From: Aquimarina agarivorans
Lineage (GTDB): Bacteria > Bacteroidota > Bacteroidia > Flavobacteriales > Flavobacteriaceae
Assembly: GCF_000218485.1 (NCBI RefSeq)
Contig: NZ_AFPB01000147.1
Span: 38,353 to 102,352 of the forward strand
Direction: 5' to 3'
DNA length: 64,000 bases
The notes beneath the pieces were generated by a model that was not told the origin of the DNA, did not search any database, and saw only the letters and a program-made list of their open reading frames with translations. The position numbers and the translations under genes are program-made. Positions 1-8,508 of this stretch are shown here, in pieces. Numbering within the stretch: the first letter of the stretch is position 1; each line of letters begins with the position of its first letter.

Positions 1-2230
1 AGGGGATACTAGCAAACAGAAAGATCCAAAAGCTAATGGTAAAGGAAAAGGCTTACCCGAAAACAATAAGAAGAAAGAGGATCTTAAAAAACTACCCGAT
101 CAGCAAAAGTATATGCGTGCTTTAGACGAAATGTCCAAGCTCGAAAAAGCCAAGCCAAAACCAACCCATTCGGTCGTTGCAGCAAAAGCGAAAAAGATAA
201 AAGCAAAATATGGCTTAGAACAAATACAAGTTCGTGGAGGGGCAAATTCTGATAAGGCGTTGATTTATGTCAAGCATAAAAAGGAAAATAATAGTAAGCC
301 TTTATTGAAAATTCCATTAATGAATGTTACCGAAGCCGTTAAGTTACGCAATGCAGCAATGTTAGATTTAAGAGTGCGAGAAAAGAAAGCAGCAGGAGAA
401 GGCAGCACTATCGAAGAATCTGGAGCTACAGTATTAATCACTACATGGAAAAAAGCACATCCTATTGTCGAAAGTGCCAAAGTAGTTGATGGAAAAACAA
501 CCTGGGATTACTTTGTTGATTTTGGAGATAAGAGCAATACGGAGAAGGGGAAACGTAAAAAAGGAAATATAGATACGAAAGGACTGAAAGCTGGTGATGG
601 TGAGATTGGAGAGGTAGTTCCTTTTAAAGTAGGTAAAGAAGATCATAAAGTTTGGGTAAGAGCTACTAGTGGTAAGATTGATGTAATGGTAGCTAGTACT
701 TTGATGACAGTTGATGCCAAAATATTGGACTGGAATACAAGGCTCTCCACATTAGGTGTTGATGATCAGAAAAAGGCTAAAGTTTGGTTAGAAAATGCAG
801 ACAATCAACATAAAGTACTTAAGCAGAAAGCCGATTTAGCCAATAATGCCAAAAAAGCTGCGGAAGAGAAATCAGGCGATAAAGCTTTAACAGATGCATT
901 TATCAAGATAGATAATGAAGTAGAACAATTAGAAAGAATCTTTAAACAAGTACTTGCTGAGCTGTTTAAAGTATTTGGGGACGAAAATGGGGAAATATCA
1001 TTTAATGAAAAACTAGTCGAAGCTTATTTTGTTACTAATGATAAAGGAAAGAAGAGAAAGCGTAGAATTTATTTAGTTCAGGGAGGTACTTCTTATAGAC
1101 TAAATGTAGAAGCAGATAATCCTAAAACGTATAGAGAGTTTATTAATAGTATTGATATATCAAAGAATAAAAAACCAGATGAAGCTAAAACTGCTAAAGC
1201 AGCAGCAGAGCCCATACTAGGTGAAATTGAAGCAATTATCAAAGCTGGTGCTCCAAAGGGATATACAGACAAACAAAAGAAAGAGTATCTAAAAAAGGAG
1301 AAACCTAAAAAAATTGATAAAGAAGCAGAAAAATTAGTGCCTTACACAAAAATTCTTTTTGAAAGAGAGGGTGAGGTACCAGAGTCTACGGATCCAAAAT
1401 ATGGTGCTTTATCCTCAAATCCACTAATTGGATCTAGCATGGAAGTTGAAAAACTTACAAAAAAAGGAGAACAAGGATCTGTTCCCACAACGGCAGCTCA
1501 TGATGTGTATGATGTCCTATATAAACGTCAAAAAGGGAAAAAGGCGTATTATGTAAAAGGGCATTTATTAAATCATCATGTACATGGACCAGGAAGTTAT
1601 AAGAATTTGACACCATTGTCTATTGATGGAAATAGCGCACATTTAAATAATGCTGAAAATTCAGTTAAAGTTGCAGTTTCTTCTGGTGCTGTGGTATATT
1701 ATAAAGTAGAAATAGGAGGCGGAACGTATGCGCCGAGTATCCCTGATAAAGCAGAAATGGATGCAGCAGGAATAGAGGAAAAAAATCAATCTGATTTACA
1801 AGAGATCAGAAAAACGGAGAAATATGTTCCAAGGTATTTAGTTGTAACTGCTTATAATCTAAAAGAAGATGCGAATGGTGATTTTACTAAAAAAGAACCG
1901 ATTTTTCAAAATAAGAAAATAGACAATCATATTGATACTGACCTTGATTCTTATCAGTTTGATAGAGATGGTGCAAATTCGAAAACAAGAATTGTTTTAA
2001 CAGTTACAGATCCTACCACAATTGTAAAGGAAACAGGAGTAGATCTTGAAGTTTTGAAGGTAATTATTAATATTTTTAAAGTAAAAAAAGGATTAAGATC
2101 GCTTAAGAATTTGAAAATGTATTTAGAAGAATCGAGTTCATATGATAAAGATGATAAATTAACTCTGAGTAAGACCATTGAAAAATTAGAGTTATATGAT
2201 AATCTTCAAATAAGAAATTATAAAAAATAA
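1..2230 (+). CDS. Large eCIS-associated polymorphic protein with C-terminal nuclease-like module (5' partial)
   Basis: The reading frame is open to the window edge, so the N-terminus is missing; at least 742 residues remain and the first internal Met codon is at 113. The visible part is Lys/Glu-rich and low-complexity, with coiled-coil-like stretches. Near the C-terminus (about bases 1555-1660) is a GHLLNHHVHGPGSYKNLTPL-type motif followed by a conserved Asn and His. I know this signature from the C-terminal modules of DUF4157-containing proteins, where it resembles the DNA/RNA non-specific endonuclease fold. The neighbours (unknown protein 6 bases downstream, haloperoxidase, DUF4157 protein, AAA+ ATPase) suggest an eCIS effector or cargo. 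The missing N-terminus probably carries DUF4157, which cannot be checked here. Catalytic competence is not established: the classical DRGH motif reads VKGH. Confidence 0.6.
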   Translation, partial: GDTSKQKDPKANGKGKGLPENNKKKEDLKKLPDQQKYMRALDEMSKLEKAKPKPTHSVVAAKAKKIKAKYGLEQIQVRGGANSDKALIYVKHKKENNSKPLLKIPLMNVTEAVKLRNAAMLDLRVREKKAAGEGSTIEESGATVLITTWKKAHPIVESAKVVDGKTTWDYFVDFGDKSNTEKGKRKKGNIDTKGLKAGDGEIGEVVPFKVGKEDHKVWVRATSGKIDVMVASTLMTVDAKILDWNTRLSTLGVDDQKKAKVWLENADNQHKVLKQKADLANNAKKAAEEKSGDKALTDAFIKIDNEVEQLERIFKQVLAELFKVFGDENGEISFNEKLVEAYFVTNDKGKKRKRRIYLVQGGTSYRLNVEADNPKTYREFINSIDISKNKKPDEAKTAKAAAEPILGEIEAIIKAGAPKGYTDKQKKEYLKKEKPKKIDKEAEKLVPYTKILFEREGEVPESTDPKYGALSSNPLIGSSMEVEKLTKKGEQGSVPTTAAHDVYDVLYKRQKGKKAYYVKGHLLNHHVHGPGSYKNLTPLSIDGNSAHLNNAENSVKVAVSSGAVVYYKVEIGGGTYAPSIPDKAEMDAAGIEEKNQSDLQEIRKTEKYVPRYLVVTAYNLKEDANGDFTKKEPIFQNKKIDNHIDTDLDSYQFDRDGANSKTRIVLTVTDPTTIVKETGVDLEVLKVIINIFKVKKGLRSLKNLKMYLEESSSYDKDDKLTLSKTIEKLELYDNLQIRNYKK

Positions 2231-2236
2231 TAGATC

Positions 2237-2887
2237 ATGGGGTTATTTTACAAATCGAAATTGAATGAATTAGAAAACAAATTATTTGAAGTTGAATCTA
2301 CATTGGAGCAATGGGATTATTGGGCGAATCTTCCCATTTCAGATGAAATAGTTAATAAAGCTAATGAAGTAAGGTTTGATGATGAAATCATCAAGGAATA
2401 TAAGAAAAAGTCGAATGGAAGAAAAATTAAATGGTGGAAAGACAGTTCAAAAGGAATAGGAGGATCGATCAACTTACTAAAGATGGAAAGTATGTTTGAA
2501 AAGGATATTGCCATTATTGATGAGCTTAAGGTCAATGAGTATTTAGATAAGGATCTAGAGTTTTTTCGAGCGATTGATATTCCTTCTATGAATGAAGAAG
2601 TGGGCTTTTTTATGATACCTGATAAAAAACCAACTATAGATATCTACTATAGATTAGCAGGAGAAAATGTAAGTAGTTTAGACTTAAATTTTAAAGGGTA
2701 TCTAGAAATGGCATTTGAGTCTAAAGTATATGCATATTGGCAGAAAGTGCTTGTTGATATTCAGGATAATGAAGCATCTCCTGAAGTGATAATTTTCAAA
2801 GAAAATATGCCTAAAATATTTAATGATTTTAGTTGGGAAGCTTTTGTGGAAAAATATGAATCGTTGAGACTTTCAAAGCAAAAGTAA
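2237..2887 (+). CDS. Hypothetical protein, possible partner or immunity protein of the upstream polymorphic protein
   Basis: This 216-residue protein is not recognised. It has no signal peptide or membrane segment, so it should be cytoplasmic. It is rich in Glu, Lys, Trp and Tyr. A central stretch with IDIYYRLAGEN followed by a YWQKVLVDIQ helix has the feel of a small globular immunity or chaperone protein, but no family can be named. It starts 6 bases after the stop of the preceding gene and ends 34 bases before the haloperoxidase, so the three are probably co-transcribed. Base composition is AT-rich (about 32% GC in a sampled 60-base line), unlike the following gene. Position directly behind a putative toxin or cargo gene is the only functional hint. 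Confidence 0.6.
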   Translation: MGLFYKSKLNELENKLFEVESTLEQWDYWANLPISDEIVNKANEVRFDDEIIKEYKKKSNGRKIKWWKDSSKGIGGSINLLKMESMFEKDIAIIDELKVNEYLDKDLEFFRAIDIPSMNEEVGFFMIPDKKPTIDIYYRLAGENVSSLDLNFKGYLEMAFESKVYAYWQKVLVDIQDNEASPEVIIFKENMPKIFNDFSWEAFVEKYESLRLSKQK

Positions 2888-2921
2888 TTGACAATAAAAA
2901 ATTACATAAAAATCAGTACTC

Positions 2922-4337
2922 ATGGCAACAGATAATAACTATACTCCAACCGAAGTCCAAATCTGGAATCGATTAACTTGCGATGCAATTCACTATGTTG
3001 GGATGCCACCAACCGTTGCATCAAGAGCATTGGCAATGGTGCATACAGCAATGTATGATGCTTGGACAAATTATAATGATAGTGGGGATGAAGTAAGTAC
3101 CACCACTGGCAAGCGTTTGCAAAGACCCAATCATGAATGTACACTTGAAAATCGAGAAAAAGCATACAGTCATGCGGCTTTTACAGTGCTGCAAGCATTA
3201 TTTTGGATTGATTTGCCTGCGGAAAAAAAGTATTTATTCCGGGATTTTATGTGCCAGTTAAGTTTTGATGCCGATGATAAAAATTTAGAACCAGACAATC
3301 CTGCTGGTTTGGGAAATTTATGTGGACGACTCATTTTAGAAAGTCGCGCAGGTGATGGGGCTAATCAATACGCCACACTTGAAGATGGTCGTTATAAAGA
3401 TTTTACAAATTACCGCCCGGCAAATCCCCCTGTTCCTCAACCTCTGAAAAATATAGATCGTTGGCAACCACAATTGGTAGGACATCAGCCGCAAACTTTT
3501 ATTACGGCACACTGGGGCTTAGTAAAGCCTTTTGCATTGACTTGGGCTGGGCAGTACCGACCATCATCTCCGTTTGATTGTAATGAAACTAGATACAAAT
3601 TACAGGCCGAAGAAGTATTGGTATTTAGTGAAAGCTTAACGGATAAACAAAAGTTAATTGCAGAATTTTGGGCGGGCATGCACGAAGATAAATTTGAAGA
3701 CAGTCCAAAGGATGGACAACTAGGGCGTAGGGCTACGCCACCGGAACAATGTTGTCGTCAGGCGCGTTACCTTTCAAAAAAGTACGGACATAAAAATTCA
3801 TTTGATATCAAAATGTTTTTTGCATTGTCAAATGCACTATTGGATGCTGGTATTGCTGCTTGGGATGCTAAAGTACATTATGATTACGTGCGGCCGATTT
3901 CGGCTATCCGAGCATTGTATCGTGGTAAAACTATTAAAGCGTGGGGCGGACCTTCCGAAGGTACCAAGGCAATAGAAGGAGAAAACTGGGTGCCTTACAT
4001 ACCAACACCACCGTTTGCAGAATATGTTTCGGGACATAGTACGTTTAGCGCTGCCGCAGAAGAAGTATTGTCTTCTTTTTGCGATAGTAGTGCTTATGGC
4101 GAAACAGTGACAATAGCTAAAGGAGGCTCAAAAATAGAGCCAGATTTCACTCCTGAAGAAGCAGTAACACTATGTTGGGACACTCTGAAAAATGCTGCAG
4201 ATGAGGCAGGAATTTCCAGACTTTACGGAGGGATTCATTTTAAAAGCGGTGATATAGAAGGTAGGGAATTAGGACGTAAAGTAGGTTGTGAAGTTTGGAA
4301 CAAAGTATGCCAGTATTTTAATGCAGATTTGGGATAA
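2922..4337 (+). CDS. Vanadium-dependent haloperoxidase (PAP2 superfamily), no signal peptide
   Basis: The protein has 471 residues. All vanadate-binding residues known from vanadium chloroperoxidase are present with the right spacing: Lys317 and Arg324 in KVHYDYVRP, the SGHS loop at 370-373, and Arg433 and His439 in RLYGGIH. These enzymes oxidise halides with hydrogen peroxide to hypohalous acids or iodinating species; related PAP2 enzymes are phosphatases. The N-terminus (MATDNNYTPTEVQ) carries no signal peptide or sorting domain, unlike typical exported bacterial haloperoxidases. The gene sits between an unknown protein and a DUF4157 protein in an eCIS-like cluster, which makes injected cargo a possibility (inference). 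GC is higher (about 45-48% in sampled lines) than in flanking genes, suggesting separate acquisition. A phosphatase role is the alternative. Confidence 0.85.
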   Translation: MATDNNYTPTEVQIWNRLTCDAIHYVGMPPTVASRALAMVHTAMYDAWTNYNDSGDEVSTTTGKRLQRPNHECTLENREKAYSHAAFTVLQALFWIDLPAEKKYLFRDFMCQLSFDADDKNLEPDNPAGLGNLCGRLILESRAGDGANQYATLEDGRYKDFTNYRPANPPVPQPLKNIDRWQPQLVGHQPQTFITAHWGLVKPFALTWAGQYRPSSPFDCNETRYKLQAEEVLVFSESLTDKQKLIAEFWAGMHEDKFEDSPKDGQLGRRATPPEQCCRQARYLSKKYGHKNSFDIKMFFALSNALLDAGIAAWDAKVHYDYVRPISAIRALYRGKTIKAWGGPSEGTKAIEGENWVPYIPTPPFAEYVSGHSTFSAAAEEVLSSFCDSSAYGETVTIAKGGSKIEPDFTPEEAVTLCWDTLKNAADEAGISRLYGGIHFKSGDIEGRELGRKVGCEVWNKVCQYFNADLG

Positions 4338-4481
4338 AAATCTTATAACATGCAGTTTACAGTTAAAGTTGTTTTTAAATAAAAGCTGAAGTCGTAAATT
4401 GTATACTAATTCTAAAATAGGCGTAAGCTTTGGATATTTTTGCTTAAAAAGAGCGGGTTTTGTCAATTTTAAAAAGTAACC

Positions 4482-5297
4482 ATGAAAACTATATTTGCTA
4501 CTAAAAGAAATAAGCTTCCTCATGATAATAAAGGAAAGGAGCGTAATGAAAATTCGTTTTTTGGGGAAGCTAAAAGGCAACCTTTTTTCAACGGCATAAA
4601 TAGAGCTGCGGGAATTCAAACAAAATTGACCGTTGGCAAGCCAGGAGATAAATATGAAAAAGAAGCAGATTCTATGGCCGATGCCGTAGTTAATAATTCG
4701 GCAAAACCAGCTATTCAAAATAAAGAAATAAGTAGCATCCAAAGAGAATCTTTAGCGACACCTCAGGAAGACGAAAAGCTAGGTACTGCCGAACAGCGTA
4801 TAGAACAAGATAAGTTAGTGCAGGAAAAACCTGAAATTCAATGTATGGAAGAGGATGAAGTCATCCAAAAGCTGGAAGACGAAGAAGCAGTACTAGCAAA
4901 AGAACAAGAAGCGGATGATAAAATGCAGCTAAAAGAAGAAGCAGTACTAGCAAAGATAGGTACTAAAAGATTAAATACAGCCAATAAAGAAATTTCTAGC
5001 AAGCTGAAAAATAAAGCAGGTAAAGGAGGTAAAATGGATGCTAAAACAAAAAGAAGCATGGAAGCTTCTTTTGGTAAAGATTTTAGCAATGTAAACATTC
5101 ATACCGATCAGGATGCAGTAGCATTAAATAAAGAATTAGGAGCGCAAGCATTTACGCAAGGGAAGGATGTGTATTTTAATTCGAGCAAATACAAACCCGA
5201 ATCTGTTCAAGGAAAATATTTATTGGCGCATGAATTAACGCATGTAGTTCAGCAAAATGAATTGGGAAAAGGGTACAACGATCAAGTAAAAAATTAA
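4482..5297 (+). CDS. DUF4157 domain protein, probably C-terminally truncated by frameshift
   Basis: This is a 271-residue protein with an acidic, repetitive linker (two copies of EEAVLAK at roughly residues 137-160) and a C-terminal DUF4157 domain. The domain signature is visible: FGKDFSNVNIHTD, then AQAFTQGKDVYF, then the zinc-protease-like motif AHELTHVVQQ near residues 249-258. DUF4157 is strongly associated with eCIS loci in Bacteroidota and other phyla. The frame ends 14 residues after the domain at a TAA. Adding one A to the six-A run at 5288-5293 would let the frame continue to 5383. Many DUF4157 proteins carry a variable C-terminal toxin-like region, so this gene probably lost one; the debris downstream supports that. 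There is no signal peptide. Confidence 0.85.
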   Translation: MKTIFATKRNKLPHDNKGKERNENSFFGEAKRQPFFNGINRAAGIQTKLTVGKPGDKYEKEADSMADAVVNNSAKPAIQNKEISSIQRESLATPQEDEKLGTAEQRIEQDKLVQEKPEIQCMEEDEVIQKLEDEEAVLAKEQEADDKMQLKEEAVLAKIGTKRLNTANKEISSKLKNKAGKGGKMDAKTKRSMEASFGKDFSNVNIHTDQDAVALNKELGAQAFTQGKDVYFNSSKYKPESVQGKYLLAHELTHVVQQNELGKGYNDQVKN

Positions 5298-5891
5298 AGG
5301 AACACGATAAAGGTTTTTTAAATGTAAAGAATGAAGCAAACAATGAGATTTATCCATCATCATACAACTGGTGCTCCAGATGATAGGAAAAAGTGAACTT
5401 CGATATATAAATATTTAATAAATTCAAGAGCAGGAACAAATGAGAGTGTGGGGGTAATTACAGTTTATGATTAATAGATTATTTGAAATAGTAGGTTTTG
5501 TTTTTTAGTAAGTGTCTTTTTTGAGTGTGCAAATAATACTTTTAGTGAGAAAAATGTACTATGCTTTAAAGTTTTTGCAAAAAAGGACACTGTAATTTAT
5601 ACTAATGGTTTTTCCAATAATTTGATAATCAATATAAATTAGGGGAGGTGAACTATTACAGTTCATTAAATGAAATAAAAAGTAACAAGTTGAAGAAGCA
5701 CATATTGGTTTCGCCAAATAGTAAAAAAAGAAAGTCAATAAGGCATTGTGTATTCGTATAAAAATGAAACATCTAAAAAAGTAATATTGAACATAATGAT
5801 AAAGAAAAAGGGGAGTGATCATTCATTTACTATCCCTTTTATGAATTTGGGTGAATTTTCATGTACTTATCAATCCAATGAAGATTTATAA
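5298..5891 (+). pseudogene. Decayed coding remnant downstream of the DUF4157 gene
   Basis: This 667-base gap before the ATPase gene has no intact gene but holds protein-like segments in different frames: 5300-5383 (continuing the DUF4157 gene after a one-base shift, reading KEHDKGFLNVKNE), 5421-5474 (ending SVGVITVYD), 5487-5642 (containing SEKNVLCFKVFAKKDTVIY), 5648-5761 (NYYSSLNEIKSNKLKKHIL) and 5751-5891 (SDHSFTIPFMNLGEF). The segments abut or overlap and have ordinary codon use, which is what frameshift decay of a single gene gives. No family could be recognised. It could be the lost C-terminal module of the DUF4157 protein or a separate immunity or effector gene. Confidence 0.5.
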
Positions 5892-5964
5892 GAGTGGTTG
5901 CATGATTATTTAGTCAAAGCAACATACAAATGCTGTTAAACGCACCAATAAAAACTAACTAATT

Positions 5965-7275
5965 TTGACACTTGAACTAAACTACCTTAGGGCATTAATT
6001 GAATATCGTTTAGACATTTATTTTAACCCTGAAAGCGAAATTTCTGAACCGAAAATACCTCCAATAAATAAATGGTCAATAGAAATTCCAGATGATTTGA
6101 AAAAGCTTGAGCTAAATACAGATGAAAAAGCAGTGCTTTTATTAGCCTTAGTTCCGCATATTGATAGTGGTTTTTTGGACAGTGTTATTCAAACTAAATT
6201 ACAATCAACAGGAGATTTTCCGCAACTAGGTGGTGTTCGTGGTAAAAACTTTCGTGGTTTTTTACCCACTGGAGAAACGGCGCTTTTTTTAGTAGGAGGC
6301 ATAAATTTTGAAGAAAGAAAAGAGTGTTACAAACTTTTTGATACGGATCATTTTTTTAGTAAAAGTCAACTACTTTGGTTAGATGATGCACCAAATAATG
6401 AGCCTAAAATGAGCGGGAAACTCGTTTTGTCACAGGATTATGTCGATCTATTTTTGTTTGGGAAAAAAAGTAAACCAAATTTTAGCATGAAATTTCCAGC
6501 TCAAGTTATCGAAACTTCAATGGAGTGGGAAGATTTAGTGTTAAGTGAAGAGACCAATCAACAAATTCAAGAGCTTAAAACTTGGATAACGCACGGCAAT
6601 ACCCTGCTGAGGGATTGGGGAATGTCAAAAAAAATGAAACCTGGATATCGGGTGTTGTTTCACGGACCGCCAGGGACAGGGAAAACTTTAACAGCAAACC
6701 TATTGGGAAAATATACGGGTAAAGAGGTATATAAAATTGACCTTTCTATGGTAGTTTCAAAATTCATTGGAGAAACCGAAAAAAACTTAGCCAACTTATT
6801 AGCTAAAGCAGAAAAAACAGAGAATATCCTCTTTTTTGATGAGGCGGATGCCTTGTTTGGCAAACGAACCAACGTGAGGGATGCCCATGATAAATATGCA
6901 AATCAGGAGGTGTCTTATTTATTACAGCGTATTGAAGGTTATAAAGGGTTGGTGATTTTAAGTTCTAATTTGAAAAGCAATATAGATGATGCTTTTGTCC
7001 GTCGCTTTCAATCCATCATTCATTTTCCGTTACCAAAATTAGCCGAAAGATTTTTGATATGGCAAAAGGCATTTCCAAAGGCAATTAAACTAGAAAAAGA
7101 CGTAGATATGCTACAATTGGCTCAAAAATATGATTTGTCTGGAGCTGAAATTATAAATATTGTTCAATACGCATGTTTATGCACGTTAGGTAAAAATAAT
7201 AAAACAATTCACTTACATGATATTGTTAATGGTATACAGCGTGAATATCAAAAAGGGGGAAGGATTATGCGGTAA
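5965..7275 (+). CDS. eCIS-type AAA+ ATPase
   Basis: The protein has 436 residues. The N-terminal half (about 1-190) is a family-specific region. The C-terminal half is a classic AAA+ module: Walker A GPPGTGKT at about 234-241, Walker B ILFFDEADALFG at about 287-298, a sensor-like LSSNLKSNID, and the arginine-finger-like FVRRFQS. This layout matches the AAA+ ATPase that accompanies contractile injection systems (Afp15/Pvc15-like). Its exact role in assembly or loading is not settled. The first plausible start is a TTG at 5965, giving MTLELNYLRALIEY; no in-frame ATG lies nearby upstream. It follows the DUF4157 gene and debris and is probably the last gene of the locus. Confidence 0.8.
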   Translation: MTLELNYLRALIEYRLDIYFNPESEISEPKIPPINKWSIEIPDDLKKLELNTDEKAVLLLALVPHIDSGFLDSVIQTKLQSTGDFPQLGGVRGKNFRGFLPTGETALFLVGGINFEERKECYKLFDTDHFFSKSQLLWLDDAPNNEPKMSGKLVLSQDYVDLFLFGKKSKPNFSMKFPAQVIETSMEWEDLVLSEETNQQIQELKTWITHGNTLLRDWGMSKKMKPGYRVLFHGPPGTGKTLTANLLGKYTGKEVYKIDLSMVVSKFIGETEKNLANLLAKAEKTENILFFDEADALFGKRTNVRDAHDKYANQEVSYLLQRIEGYKGLVILSSNLKSNIDDAFVRRFQSIIHFPLPKLAERFLIWQKAFPKAIKLEKDVDMLQLAQKYDLSGAEIINIVQYACLCTLGKNNKTIHLHDIVNGIQREYQKGGRIMR

Positions 7276-7425
7276 AAATATCAAGCGAAAAAGAACTATT
7301 TAAAATGAGAAATTTAATGTTGGATGCAATTTAATATCAGAAATTTTTTAAAATCTAGTTAAAATGTTTAAGATAAGCTAAATACTTTTTATATTTATTA
7401 TTTAGCACATATCAAAAACCATTTT

Positions 7426-8001
7426 ATGAAAACGATTTCAACACTTATCAACGATCCTGAAATTACTCCCGAATTAGAACAAACATTTGATAACATAAAA
7501 AAAGACTTGAATGCCCCATTTATTCCAAATTTTTTTAAAATTTGGGGGAATGCCCCCGTGGCGTTACAAGGAATATTTCCGGCCATGCAGTATATTTTAG
7601 GGAATGGCGAATTGAACCGTAAGCTCAAGGAGATGATTATGATTGCCATATCATCAAATAATGAGTGCAATTATTGCCAAACTGCACATCAGGCATTTTG
7701 TACCACGCTGGGAGGTACTCAGGAACAAATTGAACTTTTAACAGCCCAACAAACACTTAACGGGTCTGGCAGCTTAAAAGAAAGTGAGGCTGTTGATTTT
7801 GCAGTGCGCCTTGCGAAAGAACCAAATTCGGCAAATGAAGAAGACTTTAAAAAATTAGGAGCTTTAGGCTTTACCACTACCGAAATTATGGAACTGATTG
7901 CCATGTCTGGAATGGCCGTTTTTTACAATCATTTAGCAGATGCTACGGGTGTTAAATTAGATCAAGAATTATTAATGATGGCAAAAAGTAAAGATAAATA
8001 A
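7426..8001 (+). CDS. Carboxymuconolactone decarboxylase (AhpD-like) family protein
   Basis: This 191-residue all-helical protein has the CMD/AhpD signature: a helix ending KEMIMIAIS, then the redox motif CNYCQTAH around residues 85-92. In AhpD-type proteins this Cys pair plus His gives alkylhydroperoxidase activity. Other family members are decarboxylases, and many are uncharacterised peroxidase-related proteins. There is no signal peptide, so it is cytoplasmic. It lies 150 bases after the ATPase and is preceded by an AT-rich stretch, so it is probably its own transcription unit. The presence of both Cys and the His favours a redox role; the substrate cannot be deduced. Confidence 0.85.
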   Translation: MKTISTLINDPEITPELEQTFDNIKKDLNAPFIPNFFKIWGNAPVALQGIFPAMQYILGNGELNRKLKEMIMIAISSNNECNYCQTAHQAFCTTLGGTQEQIELLTAQQTLNGSGSLKESEAVDFAVRLAKEPNSANEEDFKKLGALGFTTTEIMELIAMSGMAVFYNHLADATGVKLDQELLMMAKSKDK

Positions 8002-8140
8002 AGCTTTTGTATGATTTTACTATCAATTTAACATAGTTGAATGTCTTAAAAAAATGTAAAAAACATCTTTTTTTTAAGGATTCTATGAATTGTGAGACTA
8101 AGCTTTTGTAATATAATATAAATTAAAAAAACTTAAAATC

Positions 8141-8272
8141 ATGACCGCAAATAAATTGAAAGCCAAAAGCAAAATAGAATTAAGAAAGTCAGTCAATAAA
8201 TTAATGAGCTCTAAAGCTATCAGAAATAAAATGATTCAAAAGTTAGAATTTAATATTGTAAGGGTGGTTTAA
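8141..8272 (+). CDS. Possible small basic peptide (43 residues)
   Basis: A short ATG-started frame encodes a Lys/Arg-rich helical peptide beginning MTANKLKAKSKIELRKSVNK and ending in a TAA. It is preceded by an A-rich stretch typical of flavobacterial translation starts. There is no signal peptide or cysteine. It stands alone between the CMD gene and the oppositely oriented lipoprotein gene. No family is recognised. Length alone gives weak support. Confidence 0.35.
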   Translation: MTANKLKAKSKIELRKSVNKLMSSKAIRNKMIQKLEFNIVRVV

Positions 8273-8508
8273 TACATTAAAATATAACCTTTTAAATTCC
8301 CTATCTAATACCAGTAAATTCAAGATTTTTTTAAGTGATTTTCATGGGGGTACTTTACTTTGTTATATGTTGCAAAATAAATTTTAATTTTTTTAAATGG
8401 GAAAGTGGATTTAAATCAGCGTATTCATTTAATAATGTTAAAATAAAGCACGAGATTTTCTAGCATTTTTTAATTATGAAAAGTGCGTGACTGCTATAAT
8501 CCATTGAT

